Origin: Engraulis encrasicolus
Taxonomy: Eukaryota; Chordata; Actinopteri; Clupeiformes; Engraulidae
Length of the DNA stretch: 64,000 nucleotides
NCBI RefSeq assembly: GCF_034702125.1
Contig: NC_085866.1
Span: 10,620,342 to 10,684,341, forward strand
Direction of reading: 5' to 3'
In this document: piece by piece, positions 12,863 to 36,206 of the stretch
Position numbering within the stretch: the stretch's first letter is position 1
Layout of the letters: each line of letters opens with the position of its first letter
The notes under the pieces: generated by a model
What the model was told of the DNA's origin: nothing
Seen by the model: the letters and a program-made list of their open reading frames with translations, nothing else
The model's database searches: none
Program-made: the position numbers and the translations under genes

Positions 12863-13974
12863 TCCAGAGGACGGCATGTCAGTGACCCCACTGAAACTAT
12901 ACTCACACAAAAGATGTGGGAGAGAAGGTCTTAGTTAAGAAAAGCTGTTGCAATTTACTCATAGTTTGTTTTTGTTTTTTTGTTGTAGTGTATGTGCCTC
13001 TCAGTTCACATGTGCAGATACTATTAAATATATAATGAATAAATACCACGCAGGCATCATTGTCGTCATTTTTTGCTACAGAAATGTTATGATCACAGTG
13101 GTCAGAAATGGTACAACAAAGGCTCTATTCATGAGGATTTGTTTTAAATTCATGGCCTACTAACCTCGAAGGGTCACCCACAAATCACCACAAATCACTT
13201 TGCTCCAATGTGATACCGAAGTTTGCCCCAATGAGATACTGAAGTTGAAGTATTTCAAAATGTACGTCTCAATTTTCAACAAAATGTAGCTATAATTCAA
13301 TAATATAATTCTTTGGGATTGATAATGACATTTTGAATGGGGGTTCATGATGAGCACCAAGAATGTGAGGGCACACTGGGAAACCTTGTGGAACACAGAG
13401 ACTCTGAGGTTTTGACAAACAGTAGCCTAAATATTGGGAAGGATGGTTCAATTTTACTGAACTGGCAAAGGGGTCAATATTAACTGTTATTAATATTGTT
13501 ATTAACTGTTTATTATAAAATAGATTGTTTTTTTCAAATCACAGACCATAAATAAAAGGTGGAAAAACAGTGGCGGATGTAGAATGTGTGTCCGTTTATA
13601 ATAAGTGGTGTTAATTAACTCAACACTGCCCTCTAAGGGTTTAGAGTTGTTGTTGCAATAAACCTTTTCATTCCGAGCTTGCCAATTCATGCGGAGTGTA
13701 GCCTAACCACCAGGGCCGGTTCTAGGTAATTTGGAGCCAGACTATTTTGAGTCAAGTGGGTCATTTTGAGTTAAGAAATCACTGACCTGTTTTGAACAGC
13801 TTTTGATAGGAAGCGAGGTATAAAACCGGCCAATATAGTTTTCAACCTGAGCGGGGTTGAGTGTGGACTTTTTTCAATAGAGGTGTTACCTTCACCTGCT
13901 TGAAAGCAGATGGATATATGAGAGGAAGGAAAGCGAGGCCAGAGGAAAGCAAGGCCTTAATTAAGGTGTGATTG

Positions 13975-14150
13975 GCCCTGCCGTGGACAACTGGTAGGGC
14001 ACTCGCCTGACATGCGGCTGACCCGGGTTCGATTCCCGGCCCAGGTCCTTTGCGTCCTCCCCGTCTCTCTTCCTATCCACCTCTCACACTGTCCTGTCGA
14101 ATAAAGTCGAAAAATACCCCCCCCCCCCCCCCAAAAAAAAAAAAATCTAA
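13975..14150 (+). mobile_element. tRNA-derived SINE (family A)
   Basis: A-box-like tggtagggcactcgcctgac, B box ggttcgattcc, pyrimidine-rich body, tail gtcctgtcgaataaagtcg and a C-run then A-run at the 3' end. The tRNA-like head cannot fold into a full tRNA without mismatches, so it is called a SINE. Confidence 0.75.
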
Positions 14151-14331
14151 AGAAATAAATTAATCATTAAGATGTGATTGCTGGGACCACTGTTGGGGCG
14201 ATAGTTTGCAGCAGGTTCATGGGGACATGGTTCAGATGGCAGGTAGTAGTCCTATGTTCCCTGGGTCTTCCCTGCTTCCAAGTAGACTGCTGCTGCCGCA
14301 GGACGAGCGCGGGTTGTTGTTAGGGTTACAG

Positions 14332-14659
14332 CAGGGGTGGGGAACCTATGTCTCGAGGGCCGTTTGCGGCCCTTGAGGCCGTTTTATCCGGCCCCCGATA
14401 GAATTTTAATGCTATTCAGCTTCTCATGAAATATGACACATTTTGTAAAGGAATCTTAGAAATTCCATTTGCAGTACAATTAAGCTATTCAGGGGACCTA
14501 GAGAGGGTGGGGTCTGTTTTATAGGTGGCTGCTTCAAAATAGGCCTAAAGTGCAGGGGGAAATGCTGTTTTGTGTTCATAGTACGGCCCTTGGAGGACTT
14601 TTACGGCTCTTGGATGAATTTGAAGTGGCCCCTCGAATGAAAAAGTTTCCCCACCCCTG
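14332..14659. mobile_element. hAT (Charlie-like) MITE, 328 bp, exact 8-bp TSD
   Basis: Starts caggggtggggaacc and ends tttccccacccctg; flanked by ggttacag at 14324-14331 and 14660-14667. The interior has cggcccttg-type repeats common to vertebrate Charlie-type MITEs. Confidence 0.8.
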
Positions 14660-14859
14660 GGTTACAGGTTAGGGATCGGCTGTCACTGTGCGCAAACTTG
14701 ACATGAAATACTCATGGCAACCGTTTGTGCAAAAAATATGCATACGCAAGCATCCTGGGCCTTGCGGGGAACATGATAAAAGGGCCCAAGTTCCACGGTC
14801 CCATACAAAGGCCGGGGAACATGGGACCCAGGGAACATGGGTACGCTCCCAGTAGGACA

Positions 14860-16390
14860 GCCACAAGTGATGATTTTAGATACGTCACTCTCAGAGAGTG
14901 GAGTTAATTCAGACAGAGTTGTGCCATATACCAGGGTAGCAGAGGTGACCATGTACTGTGGTTGTATCAGGAGTGCTTTCAGTGGTGGCAGGGCCCTTAA
15001 CTGAAGGGAGGAAGTTGTGACTGGACAGGTCACAAAATTGTTTGCTAAAGAGGCAAAGTTTCAGGAGTGAGCTCCTCCATTCCACAGTGAATGTGGGCTA
15101 CTTGGGCAAGATTTCATGCTCCGGGCACAACACCATTTGTTTTAGAAAAGTTCATTTTGATTTTCTAGTTTAAAGAAGTAGGCCTGAGGCACACAAACAT
15201 ATTGACAAAATCCTCTTCCCACACCCACCCCAAGGAGAGGAAATGCCGCCCCAGGCAGGCAGATACAGATAAATGGCCGATTTAAGCAACAAGTAGCAAA
15301 ACAAGGTCTAATAATCAATGTGTGTTAGCCCTCTGAGATAGACCCAAGATTTGATTAAAATGATGATTTGCCATGGATGCTTTGCTATATTCACGAATAA
15401 GCTGGGCCTATCTTACAGTGTGTTGACTCAATAGCCTAGGCATTATAGCCTTATAATCTAGATGCACAAAAAAAATCTGAAAAAATATTCACATTAGTTC
15501 TTTTTAGAACTAGTTTAGAATTTAACAATACTATTTTGGGGCAAAAAAAAAAAACATACAACGAGAAAAAAAAACTATTATTTTAGGCAGCTCCATTGAA
15601 GCCTATTCATTTTTCACTTGTGGATGGTAGCTAGTTGGCGATCGCGGGCAACTTATGAGTGAACCTTCTTATATATTAACCCTCCATGCTACGGTGTTGC
15701 TTATGGCAACATGGACTTTTTGACCCTGTGAGAAGAAAAGGCGACATTTTTGGGCGTGGTAGGCCGTACCCAGCCTGGGCGAAAAGCCGACTGTTGACTC
15801 CGTCAATCAGTCTGGCAAAAGCCATGAGGAATCGGTCTCCGTGGAGGGTGGTAGATGGTCTGATCTTACTCTATCATTTAAATTCATTGGAGTTCCAAAC
15901 TCAAATTAAAACCCATATTGTGCTTTATTAGCATGCCTGTTACGATACAGCGCCGCAAAAACAAACAAATAACAAAACGAAAGTGTGAATATAGTTACCT
16001 TAACCAATCAGTAACGGAGCTCGCGGGTGAGTTCCGCGGCATCACTCTCAACTGTTTGCTGATTGGCTAAACACTGAGAGAACCGAGCTCGAGGCTTTTG
16101 CCTGGCGGAGCCAAAATCTTTGGGTGGAGTAGAAAGGATGGCGTTGCAAGGCTAGGCCGTACCACCTATACTAAAGAATCTCCTAACCCTAGAGAAACCA
16201 ATGGAAATGCAGATTGGTGGTCACATGCTCTAAAGGAAGCTGGAAGGTGATTTTTTTATTCTGTATTTAATGAATAAAGAAAAACATTTTTTTTTTTTTA
16301 CAAAATGTAGGCCTACATAAAACATGACAGAAGCCATGTTTTGCTATGAAAATGGCTATGGAACCCCAGTGGTCACCCTACACTTCATGA
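14860..16390. other. Non-genic stretch, no recognised feature
   Basis: Unique-looking AT-rich sequence. An 81-codon frame near 15686 has no recognisable similarity. A repeat word ggggaacatgg at about 14770-14830 recurs around 53650-54040. Confidence 0.5.
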
Positions 16391-16394
16391 GTTA

Positions 16395-16640
16395 GGGCAG
16401 TCATGGGTAAGCGGTTAGGGTGTCAGACTTGTAGCCCAGAGGCTGCTGGTTCAACTCCCGACCCACCAGGTTGGTGGGGGGAGTAATCAACCAGTGCTCT
16501 CCCCCATCCTCCTCCATGACTGAGGTACCCTGAGCATGGTACCGTCCCGCCGCACTGCTCCCTTAGGGGCGTCATTGAGGGCTGCCCCCTTGCACGGGTG
16601 AGGCATAGATGCAATTTCGTTGTGTGCAGTGTTCACTACT
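16395..16640 (+). mobile_element. tRNA-derived SINE (family B)
   Basis: Head gggcagtcatgggtaagcgg, A-box-like segment, B-box-like ggttcaactcccg, then a GC-rich body with cacgggtgaggcat and caatttcgttgtgtgcagtg. Other copies lie at 40212 (+), 42270 (-) and 59690 (-). Confidence 0.75.
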
Positions 16641-17056
16641 TGTGTGCTGTGGAGTGCTGTGTCACAGACAATGGGAGTTGGAGTTTTGGAGTTTGCACAG
16701 TATTGAAAACAAATGTTTAAAAACATTGCTGACAACTCAGAAATGGGGCTTAATGTTGAAAATAGTGCAATTGTCCTTTAAGTGGAACAGGGAATTATTG
16801 CTATAGTGGGACTGGGACAACGGAGAATTTATTTTTCAATAAAATGTTATAACCCAAAGTATGACCATGTTTTGTGTAAATTAAGTTATTTCAAGTCAAC
16901 TTCCACTTATTATGGCTTGTAGGGACAGTCTTCTAGGCTACTCCCCACTTCACCAGCTGTCCCACTTACCAATGTTCATTTTCCATTGTTATCCAGTGCA
17001 TTTCAGGAGCCAAAAACAGTAGGTCAAAAAGTCACTCGACAAGTCTGAACGAATTA

Positions 17057-17120
17057 CACATGCGCAGAACGGATAATGCAGTCCTGCGTGGTGCACATGT
17101 GCAGAGCGGATAGTGTAGTT
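17057..17120 (+). promoter_or_regulatory. xpc: Direct repeat with NRF-1-like half sites upstream of xpc
   Basis: Two copies of a roughly 26-bp motif (core acatgcgcagaacggata and acatgtgcagagcggata) lie 36 bp apart, about 250-310 bp before the xpc start codon. The TGCGCA core resembles an NRF-1 half site. A role as a promoter element is inference; no TATA box is seen nearby. Confidence 0.3.
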
Positions 17121-17366
17121 TTCCGAATCGTGTACCTACACAGATTTTCCTGTGCCGGATATGACGTTTGTGTGGGTCAGCATATCTTACCGAGTTGGGC
17201 AAAATACAAAAGAAAGGTTCCATAAGTCAATGTTGTGTTGAATAACCAGCGACAGGGAAATTACACAACTTGTGCATGTGCTTGTCTTCTGCTTGAGCTG
17301 CACCATCGTAGTGGTCTTGCGCTATGCAATAGAATTGATGCGCGGTGTTGCCTTAAACTTATCGGA

Positions 17367-28770
<11,404 letters not shown>

Positions 28771-29088
28771 ATCGTTCATTGTGTTTGTCTGTTATATCTG
28801 TCATCCATGCTATGTAAAAAAAAATCTTAATAGGCTTGTCTACGTCTTTTGAAACCCTGTATTCAGAGGAAATGGTTCATTACCCACTTCATTATCATCT
28901 CACTGATGACACTCCGGACCCTTCAGATGATCCATCTGTACTCACAGTTGTGAATAATGGTGCGAGTAGCCTGTCACTTTCGTTAATTTGAATGTTTGTG
29001 TCGTCAAAAAAATCCTAAATGTAAATCTTTTCTCATGTGGCAGATCACACTATTTTTGTAGGATAAATATTTCACTGATTTTTTTGCA

Positions 29089-29094
29089 AATAAA
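29089..29094 (+). terminator. xpc: Polyadenylation signal AATAAA for xpc
   Basis: AATAAA about 320 bp after the xpc stop; a second AATAAA at 29164-29169 is an alternative. Confidence 0.6.
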
Positions 29095-29385
29095 TGTATC
29101 TGAACTTGAAACAGCAAATATGTGTTTGCCTTTGCTTTCATAGTTAAGTGTGTATAAAGCTTAAATAAATTCTCATAGGAATGTTATTGATTTTTGCACT
29201 GTTCCACCCGGTCACATTTGCACAATGGATGTCCGTAATGCTGGAAAACACGGATGTGACGTAATTTTCGCTGGTTTTGTGAAAACATAGCACGAAGGGG
29301 AACACTGTTTGTTTGAGGTAGAATGTCAGAAACTAATAGATAAATTGCGTTTCTGAAACCCTGAAGACTTCATATTGCTGGGAAG
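29095..29385 (+). promoter_or_regulatory. taf8: xpc-taf8 spacer, probable taf8 promoter with CRE-like TGACGTAA
   Basis: Fewer than 300 bp separate the xpc poly(A) signal from the taf8 start codon on the same strand. An ATF/CREB-like TGACGTAA sits at 29257-29264, about 120 bp before the ATG, in CpG-containing sequence without a TATA box. The taf8 promoter must lie here or overlap the end of xpc. The position of transcription start is not visible. Confidence 0.4.
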
Positions 29386-32300
29386 ATGGCTGATCCGAAT
29401 GTGATGGCAGGCGGATCCCTTAATTCAGGATCGGTAAGACGTGGATTGGTCAGCACTCTTTTTTATGCGTAGTAAGCGAGCTAGCCAAACAATGCGCGCT
29501 ATCTGCACTTCGCTTGTGTTTTTCGTTTGATTTTATCACATTTTCACGCACAAATTGATATATTCGGGTCTAGCCCAACACATAGCATTCCAAATCTGCA
29601 AATCGGCTTTTTACTGTGTGCTTTCCCACTGTTAATGTTCTCACTATCACTAGCTAGAAGTAGTTAGCCAGCTATGACAGTCACACTTCCCTGCATCTTC
29701 ATGGCACTCTGTTGTAAACCAAATCTGATGCGTTACATTTGACTGACAGGCGTATACAGAACGTTTTACAATGGCATATCAGACATGGTCGAATTTTCCA
29801 GCCAGGGAAAATGGGATGAAGTTACAGAGACAGCCTATCACTGTAACTTCATCCCATCTGCACTCCACCTAGCTCTACTGCTTGCATATTCACCATCGGT
29901 GTCCCTTGCCCTTCAGAGATGGGTTCACGGAACACATGTGACAGCTGTGACAGTTTGGCAATACCATGGGGAGTGTCACTGCTTACTGCAGTATCATGCG
30001 ATGAGGACAGCGCGCGAATGGTGAATGTCATTTTTTAAAAAAAAATGTTCTTTGGCATATGGAAATCGGGCTTAATTGTTGTGGGACTGTAAATACAGCC
30101 CGTACTAGTTGGCCCTCATACACTCCTCATGTCAGTTCCTGACCGGTTGAGCAGAAATATGCACGCCAGTGGCCTGCAAAGCTGTTGTTCTTCCCGTGCT
30201 ACTGATTTGCAAACCTTCTGTGGCCCCTCCATGTCTCCTAGTTTACTGACGTGTCCCCTACTGTCTCCTTCAAGTTCTAAACAGTGTGCTGCGAGGAGAA
30301 CTCCAAGCCTTAATACAGCTCACATTGATGTGACCTCTTGAATGAGTGGCACTACGCAAGCTATTTCAATGGGTGATAGACACTGTGTCGTGGTACCTAA
30401 TGGTGTGGGACACTGATACAAATGTAAATAGGACATCAACAACAAAAATCAGGTAGAAAGGATAAAAATTGAAAAAGAGAGAAATGGTCAGTGGACTCCA
30501 CTCCACCAGATAACTAACTAATAACTATTTTTGGGCATGTTCGGGTTATTAAGTGTAATTTTGTTCAACCTGTTGCTCGTCAAATTCGCAAAACAGATTA
30601 AACATATTCACAGTCAGTGTTGCTTCCTAAATGCACTGTAGGCTGATTTTATGGAAGTATGTTTGACTTGGAGTTGCATTGTGTTGTTTTGGTGCTCCCT
30701 TTATTTTTTGAGCAGTGAACATGTATGGACTCTGGAGTATGTTAAGATGTTTCAAACACTTTTAAACAAACCATGTCTCCACTTAACAAGCTAGGGTTAA
30801 GACCATGAGGACTCCAGGCTCTTCTATTAGATGATTTACCTCTTAAATTAACCTGAGTTACTCCTGAACCAGCTTCTTTGTATAGGCCCCAGATCTTAGA
30901 AAGGGTTGAACAAAAGAGTGCTGCTCGTTCGGGTACTGACAAGTCAAGGGTAGCGTTAGCAATACAACTGCATGTTGAAAATTGTCCGGAATTCTAGGTA
31001 AGTTTGTCATTTCCCCAGAATTTTTGTTAAGTCAAGGTGGTGGGCCTTAAAAGTGTGTTTTTTGTGTGTGTTTTTTGGTAAAGCAACATGAAATCTTTCA
31101 GGGGACCTAATCAAGGTGGTAGATGTTTCTTGTCAAGCAATGAAGTGCTGGGGAAAACCCTGCTTACTCTCCTCTCCTCTCCTCTCCTCCTTAGCGTTCA
31201 GGTGGAAGCAAGACGGCAACCAGTCCGGCGGAGAATTACATCCTGGCGCGGCGCCGCACCCTCCAGGTGGTGGTCAGCTCCCTTCTGACGGAGTGCGGCT
31301 ACGAGAGCGCCGAGAAGGCTGCTGTGGAGTCCCTAACCGAAATGATGCAAAGCTGTAAGCTCCGCTTGTGTTTTATCTCGCAAATTAGCCAACCTTAAAT
31401 GTATTCACATCACATCTACAAGTTCTTCCATGGCCTTGCCATGTAATAATGTAATGTAATAATGTGCATTGTTTATAACAATGTGCACTGCATCGTCCCT
31501 GCCAAATAAACTACAAATAATATAACAAAAATATTCATCCTCATCCACTCGTACACATTAATTTACTGTATTATTCTGAATAAGGTTGTTTGGTAAAAAG
31601 GTGTGAAGAATGTTCACAGAATTGAAGGACTATATACACAGATACAATGTAGCCTTCCATTTGCTCTTTTTTCTTTTGGGGAGAAAAAACAAGTGGGCTT
31701 ATTTTTGGGAGCAGCATGAATCAGCTAATTTTGAGGTCAGCGCGGATGATGCCATTCATTACGATCAGCACTCAGTGTACTGCTGCCCTCACTTTTCTCC
31801 TGTTCCCTACAGACATCACAGAAATTGGCCGCTGTGCCAAGACCTACTGCGAGCACACAGCCAGAAGCACACCAACACTCCCGGATGTGGTGCTCACCCT
31901 CGTAGAAATGGGTAAGTGAGCAACATTCATAGACATTTGACCAGTGGTGGCACTAGTGTTTGAATGTTTGAATGTTTTGACATATTTGGGCATAGGAATC
32001 AATGTGATAGAAATCACTGTGTGCATTCCAATATGCAACCTTGCGTCCTCCACTCGTGCTTGTGGCCTCACGTTTTGTTGATGCCCCGCCTCCGTGGAGA
32101 AAACAAATAAGTTTCCTCGCTGTCAGCCTAGCCAAAACAATTTTTGGGGGACTATTCTTCATTCACCATCAAATTTGCAAATGAAAAAATGACTTTACAA
32201 TTGAGCTTTTGCGAGATATTGAAATATAATGCTGTTGTCAGTGATGTCATAATGCCATATTACTTCATGGTACGAGGCCGCAAGCACAAGTGGAGGAGGA

Positions 32301-34368
32301 CGCAAGGTCACATATTGGAACGCACTCACTGTTGGCTTGTTGAACCTGGTGTGACCCGAGACTGAAATGAATGATACTTACAGTTCATAAGTGGCATGCA
32401 TAAATAAATGAGCCTCCAACTGTGGACAATAATGGTGTCTAAAAGTCTGTGGTGCTATAATTTCTAAGTTTAATAATTTTTGTTTTACTCAGAGGTGTAA
32501 AAGATCTTGCTTATCAGTCAGGCAGGAAATTAATCCACAACGGAAAGCATTGAAAGCATGATTAATTTCTTGAGTTAAGGACAACTGCCATACTTCCTCC
32601 TCTCTTTTGTCTCCCTTAGGCTTCAATGTGGACACGCTTCCAGTCTATGCCAAACGATCACAGAGAATGGTCATCACTGCTCGTACGTATCTTGTATTTA
32701 TGGGGGCTCATTCACCTTAAGGGCTGTCCGTATGCATAGTGGGAGTAACAAAAGCCCCGTTTTCTCTCCCTATTCATTTTCAAATGCGCCTGAACATATT
32801 ATACTATTTATATACACAGTATATAGTAGGCGAGTAACTAGTAGCAACGTGTGTGAATGTAGCTTAAGACCATATAGAATCCTTAATTGTAACATAACAG
32901 AAAAAGAAACACCATTTTCACTGTCTTTCAGCTCCCGTGACAAATCCACCTGTGATTCCCAAGGCGCTCAGTGCTGGACAGAAGCGCACGCATCCTACCC
33001 ACATTCCGAGCCATTTCCCAGAATTCCCAGATCCTCACACGTATATCAAGACTCCGGTATGATGCACTTCAACACAGTAATTTAATTCTAATTTGTATGA
33101 AACACATTTTACTGTGCATGCATATTGTATCTTCCATATTGGATTTGTATCATCCATAAACTTAAAAATCACAACTTCACAAACCTCTGTATGCAAACGT
33201 ATCCGAAATAAATTACAAATGGTATACTTCTACGTAATGCTGAGAATAGATCCATGTAAAATGATAGTGGGAGGACAATCATCTATACTCCTCCCTGCAT
33301 ACAGTATGGGAAAATATGGGAGAGGCTTAACTAGCAAAGTGTACTTTGTGGTCCTTGTGCAGACCTTCCGGGAGCCCGTGTGTGAGTATCAGGTTGTGCG
33401 GGAGAAGGCGGCCTCGCAGCGCAGAGACGTGGAACGGGCACTGACCAGATTCATGGCCAAGACAGGGCAGACGGAGAGTCTCTTCAAGGACGACGTCACA
33501 GCATTCCCATGTGAGTGCTCTTTTATATTAGAGTTGGATGGAAAGATGCCAATGATCTGCAGAAAGCTCCGCAATGCTACTCGTGTAGCATTTTGTATGT
33601 AAACAGTGGCAGGGAACCTTGTCAAGTTGAAAACCCTGACCTGTGTATTTGTGTGTGTGTCTGTGTACAGTATAAATAGCCAAACCTCAACTCTATTGGA
33701 GTTATGACACTTGTTTAATTGTGAATAAAATGCAATAATTTTCAGAACATTCATGGATGTACAATAGACAACATATTGACTGTTAACACTGGGAAAACAT
33801 ATTTTTGGTGGACAGATGTGCTCATTTCAGATTTGACAAATACAGCATGTCAGAAAAACTACACAAGGAAGACGTTTTCAGAATTAATTATATTGATTTC
33901 CAAAATTTGTGTACAGGTATACAACCATCACAGAGAGGTTTAGGCACTCCGAATTAACCCTTTGAGGAGTACCATCACAAATATGTAATTCGAATTTTGC
34001 CAACATTTTGAGTTCTCATTATGATGTCATAAGGACTTTGCGAGATTTTTAACACAGACTTCTATGGGAGCTGTAGAGTGTTCCAGTAAAATTCTAGAAG
34101 AACTGGGAAAAAGTCCTTACTCCTCAAAGGGTGGTGCAGAGGGATTAATTACATAGTTATTACATACAGTATTGAGTTACCTTTGAATTGCCATTACCAT
34201 GATTCAGTGTAAGCTTATAAACAATTTCTCTAAGTAAAATCACTTAGATTTATGAGATCATGAAATATACATTTTCTGTAGTCTTACTCTGACACTCAAT
34301 CAACTACAGCTAGTGAAACCTTGACCATGTCTTGACTTGGACTTGTTCGCTACTTGTACGCTACTCTG

Positions 34369-34418
<50 letters not shown>

Positions 34419-35050
34419 TGATTGCTGCTCGGCCCACTTCCATCCCGTACCTGAATGCCCTTCTTCCATCCGAGCTGGAGCTCCAGTCTCTGGAGGAAAC
34501 AGACTCTTCAGAACAGGACGACCAGACTGACAGCGACAACAACCACGGCAATGTCATCAATGTAAGTCTCAAGCTAGCAATCTATCTCTGATTTACTTTT
34601 TATTAACATGCATAAATAAATACATGCATAGTGACTGCAGTGTAATGACTATTGCACAGGTTACGTTGACCAATTTTAGGTATTTTCTACGTCTCTGGTA
34701 TTTATTACATTCTATGTAACACAAACAGATAGATCTATTCATTATGCAACTTACTTTTATATTGCTTTTTTCATTATTTATTATTATTATTATTATCATT
34801 ATTATTATTATTATTACTACTACTACTATTATTATTGTTATTGTCATGGATTACAGGGAGTTGGTCATGGTTAGGAATGAGTTAATGACCTGCATCTTTC
34901 TGTGTTCTGCAGGATGATGGCGGGGCAGATAAAGAGAACTCGGGACTGCCATCTGGTGGCTCAATGCCGTCAGTGAAGGCCCCCGAGGAAGGGATCGACA
35001 ATCCCTACCTACGGCCCGTCAAGAAACCCAAAGTGAGGCGGAAGAAGTGA
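29386..35050 (+). CDS. taf8: TAF8, TFIID subunit 8 (8 coding exons)
   Basis: Coding exons: 29386-29433, 31195-31354, 31813-31911, 32620-32682, 32932-33056, 33363-33510, 34419-34561, 34913-35050. They join in phase to 307 aa (human about 310). TAF8 pairs with TAF10 through a histone fold and links TAF2 to TFIID in the nucleus. Seen: MADPNVMAGG start; histone-fold (Bromo_TP) region about 27-105 with ARRRTLQVVVSSLLTE; the conserved TAF8 core HIPSHFPEFPDPHTYIKTP (about 145-165); the helix REKAASQRRDVERALTRFM; acidic EETDSSEQDDQTDSD; and the C-terminal basic RPVKKPKVRRKK, matching the known nuclear localisation signal but lacking the short human tail after it. Start context GAAG-ATG-G is good. The stop is at 35048-35050 and AATAAA at 35397. 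It lies 616 bp after the xpc stop on the same strand. The exon 7 acceptor is preceded by a (GT)n tract instead of a pyrimidine tract. Confidence 0.95.
32021..32325. mobile_element. MITE with about 45-bp inverted ends in taf8 intron 3 (family M1)
   Basis: Left end gtgcattccaatatgc, then cgtcctccactcgtgcttgt; the right end is the inverted form. Two more copies are at about 47490-48187 and 58860-59489, both interrupted by other elements. Confidence 0.7.
33955..34135. mobile_element. Short TTAA-type MITE in taf8 intron 6 (copy 1)
   Basis: Inverted ends ccctttgaggagta and tactcctcaaaggg next to TTAA at the left. An inverted-orientation copy lies at 56176-56347. Confidence 0.65.
34371..34416. repeat. 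(GT)n tract directly before the taf8 exon 7 acceptor
   Basis: About 23 GT units running straight into the acceptor AG at 34417-34418. Confidence 0.95.
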
Positions 35051-35396
35051 GCAAGGAAATGGACTCAAATGACTTTTTGCAGACTTGTTTCACGGCAGAC
35101 AAGGTGTTTACACATTTATTTTTCATGCCTGCTTCCTGACTCGGAACTGTGAGAACTTGTGTCCTCAGTGCAAGCTATGGAATTGACCGTAGAGGAAAGA
35201 GTTGAGGCAACCCCATGATCTGCTGTGCAACTTGCTCTAAAGTCAAAGGTTTTTACTCCTCCATCATGACTGATAAACTGGAAGAGGACCGCTTCTTTTT
35301 TTAAAACTATATATAATATTATTATTCTAAGTGTTAAGATTATTTGTTTCTTTCTTTTCATTTGCCCACCTCAAGTGTTTTTAATATGAAGTGGGT

Positions 35397-35402
35397 AATA
35401 AA
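35397..35402 (+). terminator. taf8: Polyadenylation signal AATAAA for taf8
   Basis: AATAAA about 350 bp after the taf8 stop, before the convergent cimap3 3' end. Confidence 0.6.
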
Positions 35403-35992
35403 TAGACTCTTCCTGAATTTTCTTTATTTGTAGTTTTGTATGTGGGAGTAAGGTGTTAATATTTGTAGATATAATCTTACATCATCTGCCTGGTTACCAC
35501 CAGACCTAATCACAAATGAGATGTCTTTCAGATCGGAACGAATGTGCAAGACTGAATGGGATTTCCCAGGTTATTACATCGTAGCTCCTCAGTGTGTAAA
35601 AAAATACATGCGAAAATGGCTTTATGGAATTTTATTTGTCCACTTTTCAAATTCACATGGAAAATTGGATGATTAGATCAAAGTTTAGTACAATTTAAAC
35701 AATTGAAAAAGTAGTTGACCACAGGCAATATTTATGGCAGTATTAATTTCACAAAGGGGCTCATATTATACACCAGCGTGGGTCAATCTTGTATAGTTTG
35801 ATGTTTCCCAACATTGCAGCAGTTGTGAATGACAGATTTCCGTACGCATAGCAGGAAATATCGAACATACGTTTGACTGTTACCCTGATAAGAATATTCT
35901 TTACAAGAATCTTTTAACTCAAGCGGTTCCTCCTTACATGAGGAAAATGTTTTTTTGAAAATGGGTAGGCATGATGTTAAGACAACAAACAT

Positions 35993-35998
35993 TTTATT
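35993..35998 (-). terminator. cimap3: Polyadenylation signal AATAAA for cimap3
   Basis: Minus-strand AATAAA (TTTATT on the given strand) about 210 bp after the cimap3 stop. Confidence 0.5.
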
Positions 35999-36206
35999 TG
36001 ATATCGTTAAGCAGTTCAAACAGTGATTTTTTTTTTTTCAATTTTCAAAATACTGGCAGAAAATAATACTTTGTCTTTAAAAATCAGTCATTAGCTGGCG
36101 CTTCAGTGAGAGCGGGTATATAGGATACATGGGTAAGGTTCACAGTCCAGTCAGGGGCCTCAATCCAGGGAGGACATTTATTACTGCTGCACATGATGTT
36201 GTTTCA

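Noticed and set aside
13711..13980. Possible CAGGGCC...GGCCCTG MITE
   Set aside because: The right GGCCCTG belongs to the head of the SINE starting about 13975, and the flanks show no target duplication.
13975..14060. A functional tRNA gene
   Set aside because: A and B boxes are present but the segment continues into a SINE body and tail and the acceptor stem does not pair; the same holds for 9343, 16395, 40212, 42270 and 49862.
33093..33602. 169-codon frame in the taf8 region
   Set aside because: Only the part 33363-33510 is coding (taf8 exon 6); the remainder is intron read-through.
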